NCBI RefSeq assembly: GCF_907165045.1
Contig: NZ_CAJRAU010000003.1
Span: forward strand, 434,001-498,000
DNA: 64,000 nucleotides
From: Dyadobacter linearis
GTDB lineage: Bacteria > Bacteroidota > Bacteroidia > Cytophagales > Spirosomataceae
Direction of reading: 5' to 3'
Position numbers and translations under genes: made by a program. Below the pieces are notes generated by a model. That model saw nothing but the letters and a program-made list of their open reading frames with translations, had not been told where the DNA came from and did not search any database. Position 1 is the first letter of the stretch; each line of letters begins with the position of its first letter. Below are positions 9,218-17,797 of the stretch, piece after piece.

Positions 9218-12200
9218 TTATAAACCAATGTTTAATCCCAGCATAAATACACGCGGCTTGGGATAATCATACAATCCCAAACCCTGGTCGAAAGGAGAGC
9301 CGGAATTGGAAACTTCGGGATCATAACCTTTGTATTTGGTGGCTACGAAGAAGTTTTGAACAGATACATAAGCTCTCAGCCTGTCCAGTTTCAGTTTCGA
9401 TACAAGTTCAGGTGAAAATGAATAGGCGAGCAGCAGGTTGCGGCCCCTGATAAAGGAAGCATCTGTTACTTTATGGCTATCATTATTGGTATCATATCCA
9501 GCATTGATCGGCCTCACCTGGGCAATAGGCGTATTCTGGTTGGTTTCTGTCCAGGCATTCAAAACCGTTTTGTAGCTGTTTGCAATACCTTGTCTGTCTT
9601 CCGCCGAGTGAATACTTCTGTCAAGCACATCGTTTCCGTACATGTATTGCAGGTCAACTGTCAGCGACCAGGCTTTGTACTGGAATGTATTCAGGAATGT
9701 TCCAAATCCGTCCGGGATACCTTTTCCGATAATAGTGCGGTCGTTATCATTGATCGTTCCGTCATTGTTCAGATCCTGGTATTTCACATCGCCCGGCAGC
9801 TCGTTGTATTTTTTAGCCAGCTCAGCCTCTGCGGTTGAATACGTTCCCTGATGCACCCGGCCAAAAAATGAACCCACCGGCTCTCCTACCCTGATCACCG
9901 TAGCACCCGAGAAAATGTCGCTGCCGCCGGATAATGCGAGTACCTTATTTTTATTTACCGAAATATTAAAGGTTGTATTCCAGGAGAAATCACCGAGTTT
10001 GATATTGGTGGAATTCACCGCAAACTCCAAACCTTTATTTTCCATACTTCCGATATTCGTATAAATGCTGCTGTAACCGCTGCTCAAAGGAAGTGGCGCG
10101 TCCAATAGCATTTCATTGACTTTCCGACGGTAAAGATCCAGCTCGAAACTCAGTCTGTTAGAGAACAAACCCAGCTCTATACCCAGATCGACCTGCTGCG
10201 TTTTCTCCCATTGTAAATTCGAATTCGACATCCGGCTGATACCCGTACCGATATTCCGCTCGCCACTGAAAATAACGCTGTAATCGATCACATTGGCAAT
10301 ATTGTTGGTCATCCCAGCCAAAGCACGATAAGCAGGAATTTCGGAGTTACCAGTCGCTCCGTAGCTGGCGCGTATTTTCAGGTTTGATATGGTCGTACTT
10401 GTTTTCAGGAATTCTTCTTCCGAAACTCTCCACGCAACCGCAGCCGACGGGAAAAACGCATACCTGTTGGCTGCCCCGAATTTGGACGAACCATCAATAC
10501 GACCCGTGAATGTAACAAGGTACTTATCGAGCAGACTGTAATTCAAACGCGCGAAATACGAGTTCAGACCGTAAGCAGATGCATTGGAACTTGGGGCAAG
10601 TGCAGTAGCGCCGGCACCCAGGTTATTGAACTGAAAGTAGGTATCTGTGAAATTCTGACTTCTCGCCAGATTCTCAAAACGATCCACATGCTGCCATGAT
10701 AACCCCAGCATTGCATTCACAGAATGTATTTTACCAAAGTCCTTTACATAGGTCAGGTAATTCTCAAACTGCCAGGAATTGAACCGCCTGTTATTCACAG
10801 AAGCATCGCCATTGTTGGAAATGTATTGCAGCCCGGCGGCGGCAAAATAATCCTCCCGCTGGTTGATCACATTCGTTCCGATCGTAGAACGCAGATCGAG
10901 CCCGGGAGCCAGACTGATCGTCGCGTACATATTGCCGAGCATCGTCTGGGTACGCAGGTAAGAAAGTCGCTCCGCACCTACACGCAACGGGCTGTCGCCG
11001 CCTTCCATTCCCGGATAATCGCGGTTACTTGCCCAGCGGCCGTCAGGATATTTGACAGGAATAATAGGCAAAGCTTCCAAAACCTGGCGCATTGCCGTAA
11101 TACCGCCGCCGCCAAGCTGATCGATCTGCTTTTCATTTTGGTCCGTGTAACCCAGGGTACCGCCAACTTTCAGCCAGCTTTTAATCTGACTATCAAATAC
11201 AAACCGGCCTGCAAATCGCTTCTGCCACGATTCCCGCACAATACCGTTTTCATTCCGGTAGTTCAGGAATGCACCATAGCTTCCTTTTTCACTTCCACCC
11301 GTCATGCCGAGCTGGTGATTTTGGGTAAAAGCTTTTTGAAATGCTTCATCCTGCCAGTCAGTATCGTACAGCGGATTCCCATTCGAATCGAACAACAGCG
11401 GATTGGTGCGTTTCTTTTTCGGATCGGTGTATTTAGTACCGGTTGCCCAGCCTACCGGATCGTATTTTGCTGCATTGGTATAAGCCAGTTCTTCCACTGC
11501 CAGGAATTCCCTCGAATTCAAAACCGGCAGTTTCTTAGGTGCTACACCGATACTGAAATCGGAATCGTAAGTAATTTTGCCGCCTCCGGAAGTCCCGCGT
11601 TTTGTGGTTACCAGAATAACCCCGTTCGCGCCCCTCGCTCCGTAAATAGCCGTTGAAGAAGCATCTTTCAATACTTCGATCGAAGCAATATCATTCGGGT
11701 TAAGGTAATCGATCGGTGTACTTCCGTTGGCCAGGTCCACTGCATTCAGGATCACACCGTCGATCACATATAGCGGATTATTTGAAACGCTGATCGAGCT
11801 CGCGCCACGGATCCGGATATTCGCGCGCCCACCCGGCCGGCCCGAATTGGACGATACGTTCACTCCCGCAATGCGGCCGGAAAGTCCCTGGTTTAGTGAA
11901 GAAGCCGGACGCTCCTGCAACACCTCGCCCTTGATCGTACCTACTGCGCCGGTCAGGTCAGACTTTTTAACAGTACCGTAACCAACGACCACGATCTCGT
12001 CCAGAGAATTCTCGTCCGGTACCAGCGCCACATTAAAGTCGGACTGGTTCCCGACTGCAACTTCCTGAGATTTAAATCCCACAAAACTGAATACAAGCAC
12101 ATTAGAGCCGCCGTCGGGTATCTCCAATGTAAATTCGCCACTTCCGCCTGTGGATGTTCCGCGCTGCGTTCCTTTCAATACTACGCTCACGCCAGGCAAG

Positions 12201-12703
12201 CCCGCACCCGATTCGTCAGCTACTTTTCCTTTGATAGTCCGGTCAACCGCAGCCTGCTGTCCCGTGCCCGGCGCATCAAGATTTTCCGATCTCACCGACT
12301 GGTCGGGCAAGCCGGCCGATTCCTTTTTTTCTGACTTATCCTGAGAATCCTTTGCTCTGGCATCAATGATCACAAAAGTACTTTTCCGCGTTTTCTTGAA
12401 TTTAAGACCGTGCTGGCCCAAAACCTGTTCGAGGTTTTTTTCAAGTGTCTGGGTCAGGTCAATATCGCCGGAAGGAACCTTCACCGAGCCAACGAGCCGA
12501 TCTTCAAACACGATTTCAACTCCATAATGCTTTTGCATTTCTAGGAGGACATTTTTCAATTTCATCTCTTGCCCGAAACCGGTATGCTGCCGGGTAGGAA
12601 CAGATGCAAATGCAATTACCTGGGACCGGGCATCGTGCGAGACCTGCGTCATCAAGACAAGTCCTATCGCCACCCATTGCTTAGCTGATAGCATTACATT
12701 CAT
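9218..12703 (-). CDS. SusC/RagA-family TonB-dependent transporter with STN domain
   Basis: A 1161-residue outer-membrane active transporter. Domains in order: signal peptide; STN domain (secretin/TonB N-terminus, about residues 45-112), the signalling module that contacts a FecR anti-sigma factor; a low-complexity linker; a carboxypeptidase-regulatory-like beta-sandwich (about 155-235); the TonB box DEIVVVGYGTVKKSDLTGA; plug domain with NIRIRGASSIS; then a 22-strand beta-barrel to the C-terminus. The STN domain, together with fecR and an ECF sigma gene immediately upstream, marks it as a transducer whose own ligand induces it. It forms an operon with the susD-like gene and starts 20 bp after fecR. 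Confidence 0.96.
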   Translation of the reverse strand: MNVMLSAKQWVAIGLVLMTQVSHDARSQVIAFASVPTRQHTGFGQEMKLKNVLLEMQKHYGVEIVFEDRLVGSVKVPSGDIDLTQTLEKNLEQVLGQHGLKFKKTRKSTFVIIDARAKDSQDKSEKKESAGLPDQSVRSENLDAPGTGQQAAVDRTIKGKVADESGAGLPGVSVVLKGTQRGTSTGGSGEFTLEIPDGGSNVLVFSFVGFKSQEVAVGNQSDFNVALVPDENSLDEIVVVGYGTVKKSDLTGAVGTIKGEVLQERPASSLNQGLSGRIAGVNVSSNSGRPGGRANIRIRGASSISVSNNPLYVIDGVILNAVDLANGSTPIDYLNPNDIASIEVLKDASSTAIYGARGANGVILVTTKRGTSGGGKITYDSDFSIGVAPKKLPVLNSREFLAVEELAYTNAAKYDPVGWATGTKYTDPKKKRTNPLLFDSNGNPLYDTDWQDEAFQKAFTQNHQLGMTGGSEKGSYGAFLNYRNENGIVRESWQKRFAGRFVFDSQIKSWLKVGGTLGYTDQNEKQIDQLGGGGITAMRQVLEALPIIPVKYPDGRWASNRDYPGMEGGDSPLRVGAERLSYLRTQTMLGNMYATISLAPGLDLRSTIGTNVINQREDYFAAAGLQYISNNGDASVNNRRFNSWQFENYLTYVKDFGKIHSVNAMLGLSWQHVDRFENLARSQNFTDTYFQFNNLGAGATALAPSSNASAYGLNSYFARLNYSLLDKYLVTFTGRIDGSSKFGAANRYAFFPSAAVAWRVSEEEFLKTSTTISNLKIRASYGATGNSEIPAYRALAGMTNNIANVIDYSVIFSGERNIGTGISRMSNSNLQWEKTQQVDLGIELGLFSNRLSFELDLYRRKVNEMLLDAPLPLSSGYSSIYTNIGSMENKGLEFAVNSTNIKLGDFSWNTTFNISVNKNKVLALSGGSDIFSGATVIRVGEPVGSFFGRVHQGTYSTAEAELAKKYNELPGDVKYQDLNNDGTINDNDRTIIGKGIPDGFGTFLNTFQYKAWSLTVDLQYMYGNDVLDRSIHSAEDRQGIANSYKTVLNAWTETNQNTPIAQVRPINAGYDTNNDSHKVTDASFIRGRNLLLAYSFSPELVSKLKLDRLRAYVSVQNFFVATKYKGYDPEVSNSGSPFDQGLGLYDYPKPRVFMLGLNIGL

Positions 12704-12723
12704 AATAAAATGGTTAAGAATAA

Positions 12724-13728
12724 TCAGTTGTTTGTCAAAAAGATAGTGCGGCCATCTTGCTCGATTTTCATATCGAGTACTTCGGAGATCGTCCGTAAAA
12801 GTTCTTCGGCATTTTTGGTTTTAAAATTCCCCGTAATCGTGCGCCTGGCGATAGCAGAATCTGAGAGGCTCACTTTCTGACCGAAATTCTCTTCGATCAT
12901 TGAGATAATATCCTTTACCGGGGTCGCATTGAATACGTAGCGATGTTCTTTCCAGCTCGCAAAAGTTTTAACATCCTGCTTTTTTTCAAGCTGCACTTCG
13001 CCTACCGGATCAAGTATTGCCTGATCTCCGGGCTCCATCATGACTTTTTTATTCTGGTCGTTTTGGGAATAATCAATGCGGACACTTCCGCTGGTAAGAG
13101 AGACTTTCGTTCCGCGTGGCCGGGCGTACACTGAAAAAGTCGTCCCCAAAACCTCCACCTTGAACTTGTCAGATGTTTTTACCACAAAAAGTTTACTATC
13201 AACAGTGTGGCTCACCGAAAACTCAGCCTCACCTTCCAGCATTACCTGCCGCACTTTTTGGTCGAAGCCAAATCGCGGAATTTTTAATTTAGAATTTGCA
13301 TTAAGCGCAACTTTGCTGCCGTCTTCCAGGTAGATATCAGTCGTTTTGCCGTAGCCCGTCTGGTAGGTTTTATACTGGATCGGCTCACGGAACAGCCAGC
13401 CACAACCCACCAGCAACAGGAGCGACGCCGCGATCAGCCAGGATCGGTTATTCAATGGTTTAGGTGAAATTCCGGCAGAACTGCTCAGCTTTTCGGGGCT
13501 TTTTTCGGTAACCTTATCGTCATCAAGTTTTTGCAGCAGGTTTTCCAGTGCTTTTTCCTGGTTTGGAGCGAACTGCGGGTGCCTGGATTCATATTCCATC
13601 AACCATTGATGAAACAGTTCGCTATTCTCTTTGCGGATAATCCAGTCCTCCACCAGCTGACGTTCGAGCGGGTTGGCGCGTCCGGCCAGATACTCGAAAA
13701 GAGTATATCTTGATATAAGTGTTTTCAT
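12724..13728 (-). CDS. FecR-family anti-sigma factor
   Basis: A 334-residue inner-membrane anti-sigma regulator. The cytoplasmic N-terminal part (about 1-95) should hold the sigma factor, a single transmembrane helix follows (SWLIAASLLLLVGCGWLF, about 99-116), and the periplasmic part has the FecR domain (GKTTDIYLEDGSKVALNANSKL, then VLGTTFSVYA). The C-terminal DUF4974-type module (about 255-330, FNATPVKDIISMIEENFG) resembles an STN fold. It would receive the signal from the STN domain of the SusC-like transporter downstream and release the sigma factor encoded upstream. The gap to the sigma gene is only 39 bp. Confidence 0.95.
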   Translation of the reverse strand: MKTLISRYTLFEYLAGRANPLERQLVEDWIIRKENSELFHQWLMEYESRHPQFAPNQEKALENLLQKLDDDKVTEKSPEKLSSSAGISPKPLNNRSWLIAASLLLLVGCGWLFREPIQYKTYQTGYGKTTDIYLEDGSKVALNANSKLKIPRFGFDQKVRQVMLEGEAEFSVSHTVDSKLFVVKTSDKFKVEVLGTTFSVYARPRGTKVSLTSGSVRIDYSQNDQNKKVMMEPGDQAILDPVGEVQLEKKQDVKTFASWKEHRYVFNATPVKDIISMIEENFGQKVSLSDSAIARRTITGNFKTKNAEELLRTISEVLDMKIEQDGRTIFLTNN

Positions 13729-13767
13729 TTTTAATGCATTTCGAAGTACAGCCTGAACAGGCGCTGA

Positions 13768-14439
13768 TCAGTATTCTGAAAAACTCAAAAGCGTCAAACC
13801 AAGCGAGATCATCCATTCGCCGTGCAAGGCGGACCTCAGATGTTTTAGTGCTTTTGAGATATGTACTTCTACGGTTTTAGGGGAAATATGAAGCTCGTTG
13901 GCTATTTCGTTGTATTTCTTGTTTTCGAACCGGCTGAGCAGGAATACCCGCTGGCATTGCGTCGGCAGTCTTGCGATCACCTCGTTCACCTTTATAAAAA
14001 GGTTATTGTAGTGGATTTCAGCATCCGGCAGCTGCTGGTAGCAAGAAATGGAGTTTTCCTCTGTCGTTTCCAGCGTATCCATTTTCCCAAACTCCCGACG
14101 CATATACGTATAGCATTCGTTTCGCACGCATCGGAAGAGGTAGCTGGTGTAGGAAGAAGTGATATTCTCGTATGCTTTGGTGCGGTAAAACTGAAAAAAG
14201 ACCTCGCTTACCAGATCTTCAGCCAGCTGTTTGGAATAAACGAACCTGACCGCGTGGCTGCAAAGTGGCGTATAAAAACGCCTGAACAGCAATTCCAGAC
14301 CTTTTGAAGGGTTTTGCTCAAAAGTAGCTTTCAGGAAAGTGGCAGAATCAATTTCGTTTGCTTCCACCTTAACCTCCTGCGCAGGTGACACAAACGGACT
14401 TGAATGCTTCGTTTCGTTAGTAAGCAAAGGATCTTGCAT
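13768..14439 (-). CDS. ECF RNA polymerase sigma factor
   Basis: A 223-residue sigma-70 family protein of the extracytoplasmic-function group. Region 2 (about residues 45-110) contains the core-binding and -10 recognition helices (FYTPLCSHAVRFVYSKQLAEDLVSE), and region 4 (about 150-205) has the -35 recognition helix-turn-helix (YNEIANELHISPKTVEVHISKAL). It carries an N-terminal extension of about 40 residues rich in polar residues, longer than usual. It is the first gene of the sigma-fecR-susC-susD string, so the locus is a self-contained surface-signalling system. Part of the upstream spacer is AT rich. Confidence 0.95.
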   Translation of the reverse strand: MQDPLLTNETKHSSPFVSPAQEVKVEANEIDSATFLKATFEQNPSKGLELLFRRFYTPLCSHAVRFVYSKQLAEDLVSEVFFQFYRTKAYENITSSYTSYLFRCVRNECYTYMRREFGKMDTLETTEENSISCYQQLPDAEIHYNNLFIKVNEVIARLPTQCQRVFLLSRFENKKYNEIANELHISPKTVEVHISKALKHLRSALHGEWMISLGLTLLSFSEY

Positions 14440-14583
14440 TGAGTCTTTATTTATGTAATAATAGAAAGACTTTTTTGCACTTGAATCCCCTTAGTCTTAA
14501 TTAAAAAAAACTGAAACTTTTGTTAATGCTATGCCGCAGGATTATTTGTGTCTGCCGGTTAATAACGCATCTGGTGTAATAAA

Positions 14584-14612
14584 TTGAGTTGATATTACCT
14601 CGGCTATATTTG
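14584..14612 (+). promoter_or_regulatory. Bacteroidota-type promoter for the LuxR-like gene
   Basis: TTG at 14584-14586 and TATATTTG at 14605-14612 are separated by 18 nt, matching the Bacteroidota -33 TTG / -7 TAnnTTTG pattern exactly. The start codon of the downstream gene is about 80 bp away. Confidence 0.65.
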
Positions 14613-14691
14613 TCTTGTACGCTTAAACCTCGATATCCAGGCATCGCAAAGCCTTCCACCTCCGTGTTTTCTACCAAAAAAATCAAAGCAA

Positions 14692-14982
14692 ATGCCTGAC
14701 TTTACTGAATCTGAGGAGAATGCATCGTTGTCCGACTTCGCGGTTACGGAACTGACTTTCCGTGAATGGGAAATTTTGCTCCTGATATCGGAAGACAGGA
14801 GCAATAAGGATATTGCTGTTATTACAAACATGAAGATTGAAAGCATCAGGTCGATGCGCAACCGCATTGGCGACAAGCTGATATTGAAGGGACACAACAC
14901 GCTGGCTAGATTTGCGAGACAGCATCGGCGGGCGCTCAAACAATTGTTCCGCGTTCTGTTTCCGCCTCGGCTCTCTAACTAA
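14692..14982 (+). CDS. Orphan LuxR-type helix-turn-helix protein
   Basis: A 96-residue protein dominated by a GerE/LuxR-like DNA-binding domain: LTFREWEILLLISEDRSNKDIA at about residues 21-42, then a recognition-helix region IESIRSMRNRIGDKL (about 50-64). This is the response-regulator output fold, but no receiver or sensor domain is attached. It may be a stand-alone regulator or an output module for a partner elsewhere. The basic C-terminal tail (RRALKQLFR) could add DNA contacts. It lies divergently from the sigma operon, 121 bp before the effector-like lipoprotein, and could control that gene, which is inference from position only. Confidence 0.75.
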   Translation: MPDFTESEENASLSDFAVTELTFREWEILLLISEDRSNKDIAVITNMKIESIRSMRNRIGDKLILKGHNTLARFARQHRRALKQLFRVLFPPRLSN

Positions 14983-15103
14983 TAAAAAAGCGCGAAGCAT
15001 GCAAGTCACTTAAGTAGTCAATTTTTGATCACTCAAATGACTTTTTACGCGCATTCATTTGACTGAATTTTGGTGCACTATATCACCATCAAGTTCAAAT
15101 TAA

Positions 15104-16207
15104 ATGAAAAGACTTTTGTGCATTAAGCTAACAGATACCTTAACGTTTCTGAATGCTTTATTTATGATAGCTCTCACCAGTACGGTATTTAGCTGTAAAG
15201 AACAATTCCTACAAAAATCAGCTGAGCAACCTGATCCAATCGAACTGATCGACTTCAAAGGAGAAACAGTCATTGTACCTACCGGCTTCCCGAAAACGCT
15301 GTTTGATCAGTCACCAGAAGAGTTCGAAAGTTATTATCGTAGTCTTTTTGTAAGTGCCCGGACGAATACCACGGCGGAAATGAGCATATTATCCTTTGAG
15401 GAATTGCAACCGATATTGCAGAAGTGCGTTGAGAGATATCCGAAGATAACTTCGGACAATATTATATCTGAAAATGATCTTAAAAGAATTTTTCAAGACT
15501 TTCCGAGGCTCAGAACGGTAGAAGAAGTGAATAGCAAAAGGCCTGTCATCTTTGAGTACTACCAGGATTTATGTAAACGTGACGCCACATTGGAAGTTAT
15601 TAACTACGGAAATAGTGATGAAAACCTGAGAACGCTATCTCCCGGCAAATTATCAGATCAGGAACAAGTGCATTTGCTCACCGTTCCGGCGTATGGTTTG
15701 GCATACGTAAATTCTGGGCTTGACGCAAATAGTTACACGCAGTCCATTTATGGGAATTTGGCCGACAGTAAAATTGGAAATGCCTTTAGACATGCTGTAT
15801 GGAATGCATTCGCCATTAGAAATATACTAACGTCTGCCCCTGCGAGCGAAAATCAGGCAATAGACTTTGTTCAGGATGGTACTTCCAAGCATGAAATGAA
15901 TAAAGACGGTCAAATACATTCAACAGCAGCTGCAATGGATCTACACAACAATATGTCTGCGCGAGTCTGGATGGAAAAGAAAACTTCTTGGGGAATAGGG
16001 CCATTTAGAAAAATGCCAGACTATGGCGAGATTATTGCAGAAATGAAAGGAAAAGCAGCAATAGCAATTTTCTATCAGCATTTGATTGATGCGAGTGGTA
16101 CCATTAACGCGATACTAAATGCCCATGGAGGAAATAATGCTACTGGGTGGAATAATCTCTATAACAATATGTATGGGCCTTATGAACACCTTGTACACAT
16201 CGAATGA
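15104..16207 (+). CDS. Candidate effector lipoprotein with DUF6973-like C-terminal domain
   Basis: A 367-residue lipoprotein: charged N-terminus, hydrophobic stretch, lipobox VFSC with C31. Residues about 35-210 show no recognisable fold. The C-terminal part has clustered conserved-looking polar motifs: NAFRHAVWNAF (H230, W233), SKHEMN (H263, E264) and MDLHNN (D279, N282, N283). From memory this matches the domain class named DUF6973, which occurs in putative toxins; that assignment is unverified. A His/Glu/Asp/Asn set suggests a hydrolase. Its stop codon overlaps an in-frame ATG (ATGA at 16204-16207), and three paralogous lipoproteins follow, so the set may be effector plus immunity. Alternatives are a housekeeping envelope enzyme with accessory lipoproteins. 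Codon use looks more AT-rich than the neighbours, hinting at transfer. Confidence 0.7.
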   Translation: MKRLLCIKLTDTLTFLNALFMIALTSTVFSCKEQFLQKSAEQPDPIELIDFKGETVIVPTGFPKTLFDQSPEEFESYYRSLFVSARTNTTAEMSILSFEELQPILQKCVERYPKITSDNIISENDLKRIFQDFPRLRTVEEVNSKRPVIFEYYQDLCKRDATLEVINYGNSDENLRTLSPGKLSDQEQVHLLTVPAYGLAYVNSGLDANSYTQSIYGNLADSKIGNAFRHAVWNAFAIRNILTSAPASENQAIDFVQDGTSKHEMNKDGQIHSTAAAMDLHNNMSARVWMEKKTSWGIGPFRKMPDYGEIIAEMKGKAAIAIFYQHLIDASGTINAILNAHGGNNATGWNNLYNNMYGPYEHLVHIE

Positions 16208-16215
16208 AATCAATC

Positions 16216-16653
16216 ATGAAAAAAGCAAATCAACTAGCTATAATTTTGAGCATTGCTGGCCTAGGAGCTTGCTTCAACAAAGTCGATCCGGCGGTAAGTA
16301 CATTCTATTTTAGCACTGGTCATCCGGACACTTTAAGGAATCAAGCGCTTTTGAAACTTTACGAGCACTATTCTAATTCGGATAAAACCAGAGAGTACTA
16401 CGAAGTGATCTCAAAAAGAACAGGTAACTATATTTTAAATTACTATCCTGCCGGCAAATTGTTGACAACCTGTACTAATCCTGGGAGTGGCTGGGGCAAT
16501 CAGTATGAGAATGTAGACGAAGCCGAGTTGCGTAAGCTTGCAGATTTAAAGATCAAACTAGTTGACCTGCAATTATATGTATCCAAAGACAGCATAATTA
16601 GTGAGAACCCTAATAACGTTCTCGAGGTAAAAACGAACGGTCATCCGAATTAG
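16216..16653 (+). CDS. Tandem small lipoprotein, copy 1
   Basis: A 145-residue lipoprotein with signal MKKANQLAIILSIAGLGAC (lipobox cysteine C19). The mature part contains FNKVDPAV, a YEHYSNSDKT motif, a YYPAGKLLTTC segment with a second cysteine, PGSGWG, and a closing KTNGHPN. I do not recognise the family. The start at 16216 is chosen because the sequence aaatcaatcATGaaa is conserved before all three copies; an ATG at 16204 that overlaps the upstream stop (ATGA) is also in frame and could allow translational coupling. Direct linkage to the effector-like gene suggests a partner, perhaps an immunity protein in the periplasm. Confidence 0.8.
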   Translation: MKKANQLAIILSIAGLGACFNKVDPAVSTFYFSTGHPDTLRNQALLKLYEHYSNSDKTREYYEVISKRTGNYILNYYPAGKLLTTCTNPGSGWGNQYENVDEAELRKLADLKIKLVDLQLYVSKDSIISENPNNVLEVKTNGHPN

Positions 16654-17277
16654 CCAAAATAAAAAAACGCGTCCCAAACTTGTAGAGAAGGAATAGGCTA
16701 GATAAGTATTGTTATGAGACCTTGTAGGCATTTAATAAAATCAATCATGAAAAGAGCAAATCACCTACTTATCATTTTGAGCATTGCTGGTTTAGCAGCT
16801 TGCTTTAACAAGGTCGATCCGGCGGTAGATACACTGTATTTCAGCTCAGGCCGTACAGACACATTAAGGAGCCAGGCTATTTCGAAACTTTACGAACACT
16901 ATTCTAATTCCGATAAAACAAAGGAATATTATGAGGTGGTCTCAAAACAAACGGGTGACTACATTATCAACTACTACCCGGCGGGCAAACTATTAACAAC
17001 CTGTAATGATCCTGGTAGCGGCTGGGGCGGTCAATACAAAAATGTAGATGAAGCCACCTTACGTAGGCTTGCCGATTTGAAGATCAAACTGGACAATCTT
17101 CGGTCGTATGTAAACACGGACAGCATTATTGATGATAATGAACCGAGGATTGACGTAAAAACGAACGGTCATCCGAATTAGCCGAAGTTAAAAAAACGCG
17201 TCTCAAACTTGTAGAGAAGGAATATAGGCTAGATAAGTGTTGTTATGGGACTTTGTAGGCATTTAATAAAATCAATC
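16654..17277 (+). repeat. 531-bp tandem repeat units: spacers between the lipoprotein copies
   Basis: The spacers 16654-16746 and 17182-17277 are near-identical over their whole length, including aaaaaaacgcgt, caaacttgtagagaagga, ggctagataagt and catttaataaaatcaatcatg. So each duplication unit covers one gene plus about 95 bp of upstream DNA. The last 40 bp of each spacer aligns with the 3' end of the effector-like gene just before copy 1. Confidence 0.85.
16747..17181 (+). CDS. Tandem small lipoprotein, copy 2
   Basis: A 144-residue paralog of copy 1 with the same lipoprotein signal (C19) and the same order of motifs: FNKVDPAVDTLYFSSG, YEHYSNSDKTKEYYEV, NYYPAGKLLTTC, PGSGWGGQY and the identical KTNGHPN end. 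Differences are concentrated in the region just after the signal and in the acidic tail before the last motif. The start is placed at 16747, the position conserved in all copies; the frame is open from 16714 but that 11-codon extension is not shared with copy 1. Copy 2 lies exactly 531 bp after copy 1. Confidence 0.8.
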   Translation: MKRANHLLIILSIAGLAACFNKVDPAVDTLYFSSGRTDTLRSQAISKLYEHYSNSDKTKEYYEVVSKQTGDYIINYYPAGKLLTTCNDPGSGWGGQYKNVDEATLRRLADLKIKLDNLRSYVNTDSIIDDNEPRIDVKTNGHPN

Positions 17278-17706
17278 ATGAAAAAAGCAAATCAACTACT
17301 TATCATTTTGAGCATTGCTGTTTTAGCAGCTTGCTTTAACAAGGTCGATCCGGCGGTCGAAACTTTTTATTTAAAGTCTAAACATTCAGACTCGGTAAGA
17401 AGTGAGGCTTTTTCGAAATTTTACGAACATTACTCTAATTCCGATAATACCAAAGAGTATTTTGAGGTGATCTCAAAAGGCGATTACATTATTAATTACT
17501 ACGCAGCTGGCAAGCTTATGACTATCTGCTATGATCCTGGCAGTGGATGGGGCGGTCAATATAATAATGTAGATGAGGCTGCCTTGCGTAGCCTTGCGAA
17601 TTTAAGAATCAAGCTTGACGAACTGCAATCGTATGTAATCAAAGACAGTCTTATCGACAACAATGAGCCATTTGTTGAGGTGAAAACGAATGGTCATCCC
17701 AATTAA
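17278..17706 (+). CDS. Tandem small lipoprotein, copy 3
   Basis: A 142-residue paralog with lipobox LAAC (C19), FNKVDPAVETFYL, YEHYSNSDNTKEYFEV, NYYAAGKLMTIC, PGSGWGGQY and KTNGHPN. It is slightly shorter than the others because three residues are missing before the NYYAAGK segment. It is again 531 bp downstream of the previous copy. The frame is open from 17245 but the conserved start is 17278. A strong terminator follows at 17747, closing what looks like a four-gene transcript starting with the effector-like gene. Confidence 0.8.
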   Translation: MKKANQLLIILSIAVLAACFNKVDPAVETFYLKSKHSDSVRSEAFSKFYEHYSNSDNTKEYFEVISKGDYIINYYAAGKLMTICYDPGSGWGGQYNNVDEAALRSLANLRIKLDELQSYVIKDSLIDNNEPFVEVKTNGHPN

Positions 17707-17746
17707 GTTTAAAAAAAATCCAGGAAAAGGTATCATCCGATACAAA

Positions 17747-17777
17747 AAGAGGCTGTCACACTTCGTGACAGCCTCTT
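17747..17777. terminator. Terminator between lipoprotein copy 3 and GMC gene
   Basis: A 13 bp perfect inverted repeat (arms aagaggctgtcac at 17747-17759 and 17765-17777) with a 5-nt loop. Flanking A-rich sequence on the left lets it act for the converging GMC transcript as well. Confidence 0.85.
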
Positions 17778-17797
17778 GAACGTTTTTCAAATTATAA

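Noticed and set aside
10724..11656. A 310-codon plus-strand ORF
   Set aside because: It lies entirely opposite the SusC-like gene and has no recognisable domain or signal; the SusC frame is far better supported.
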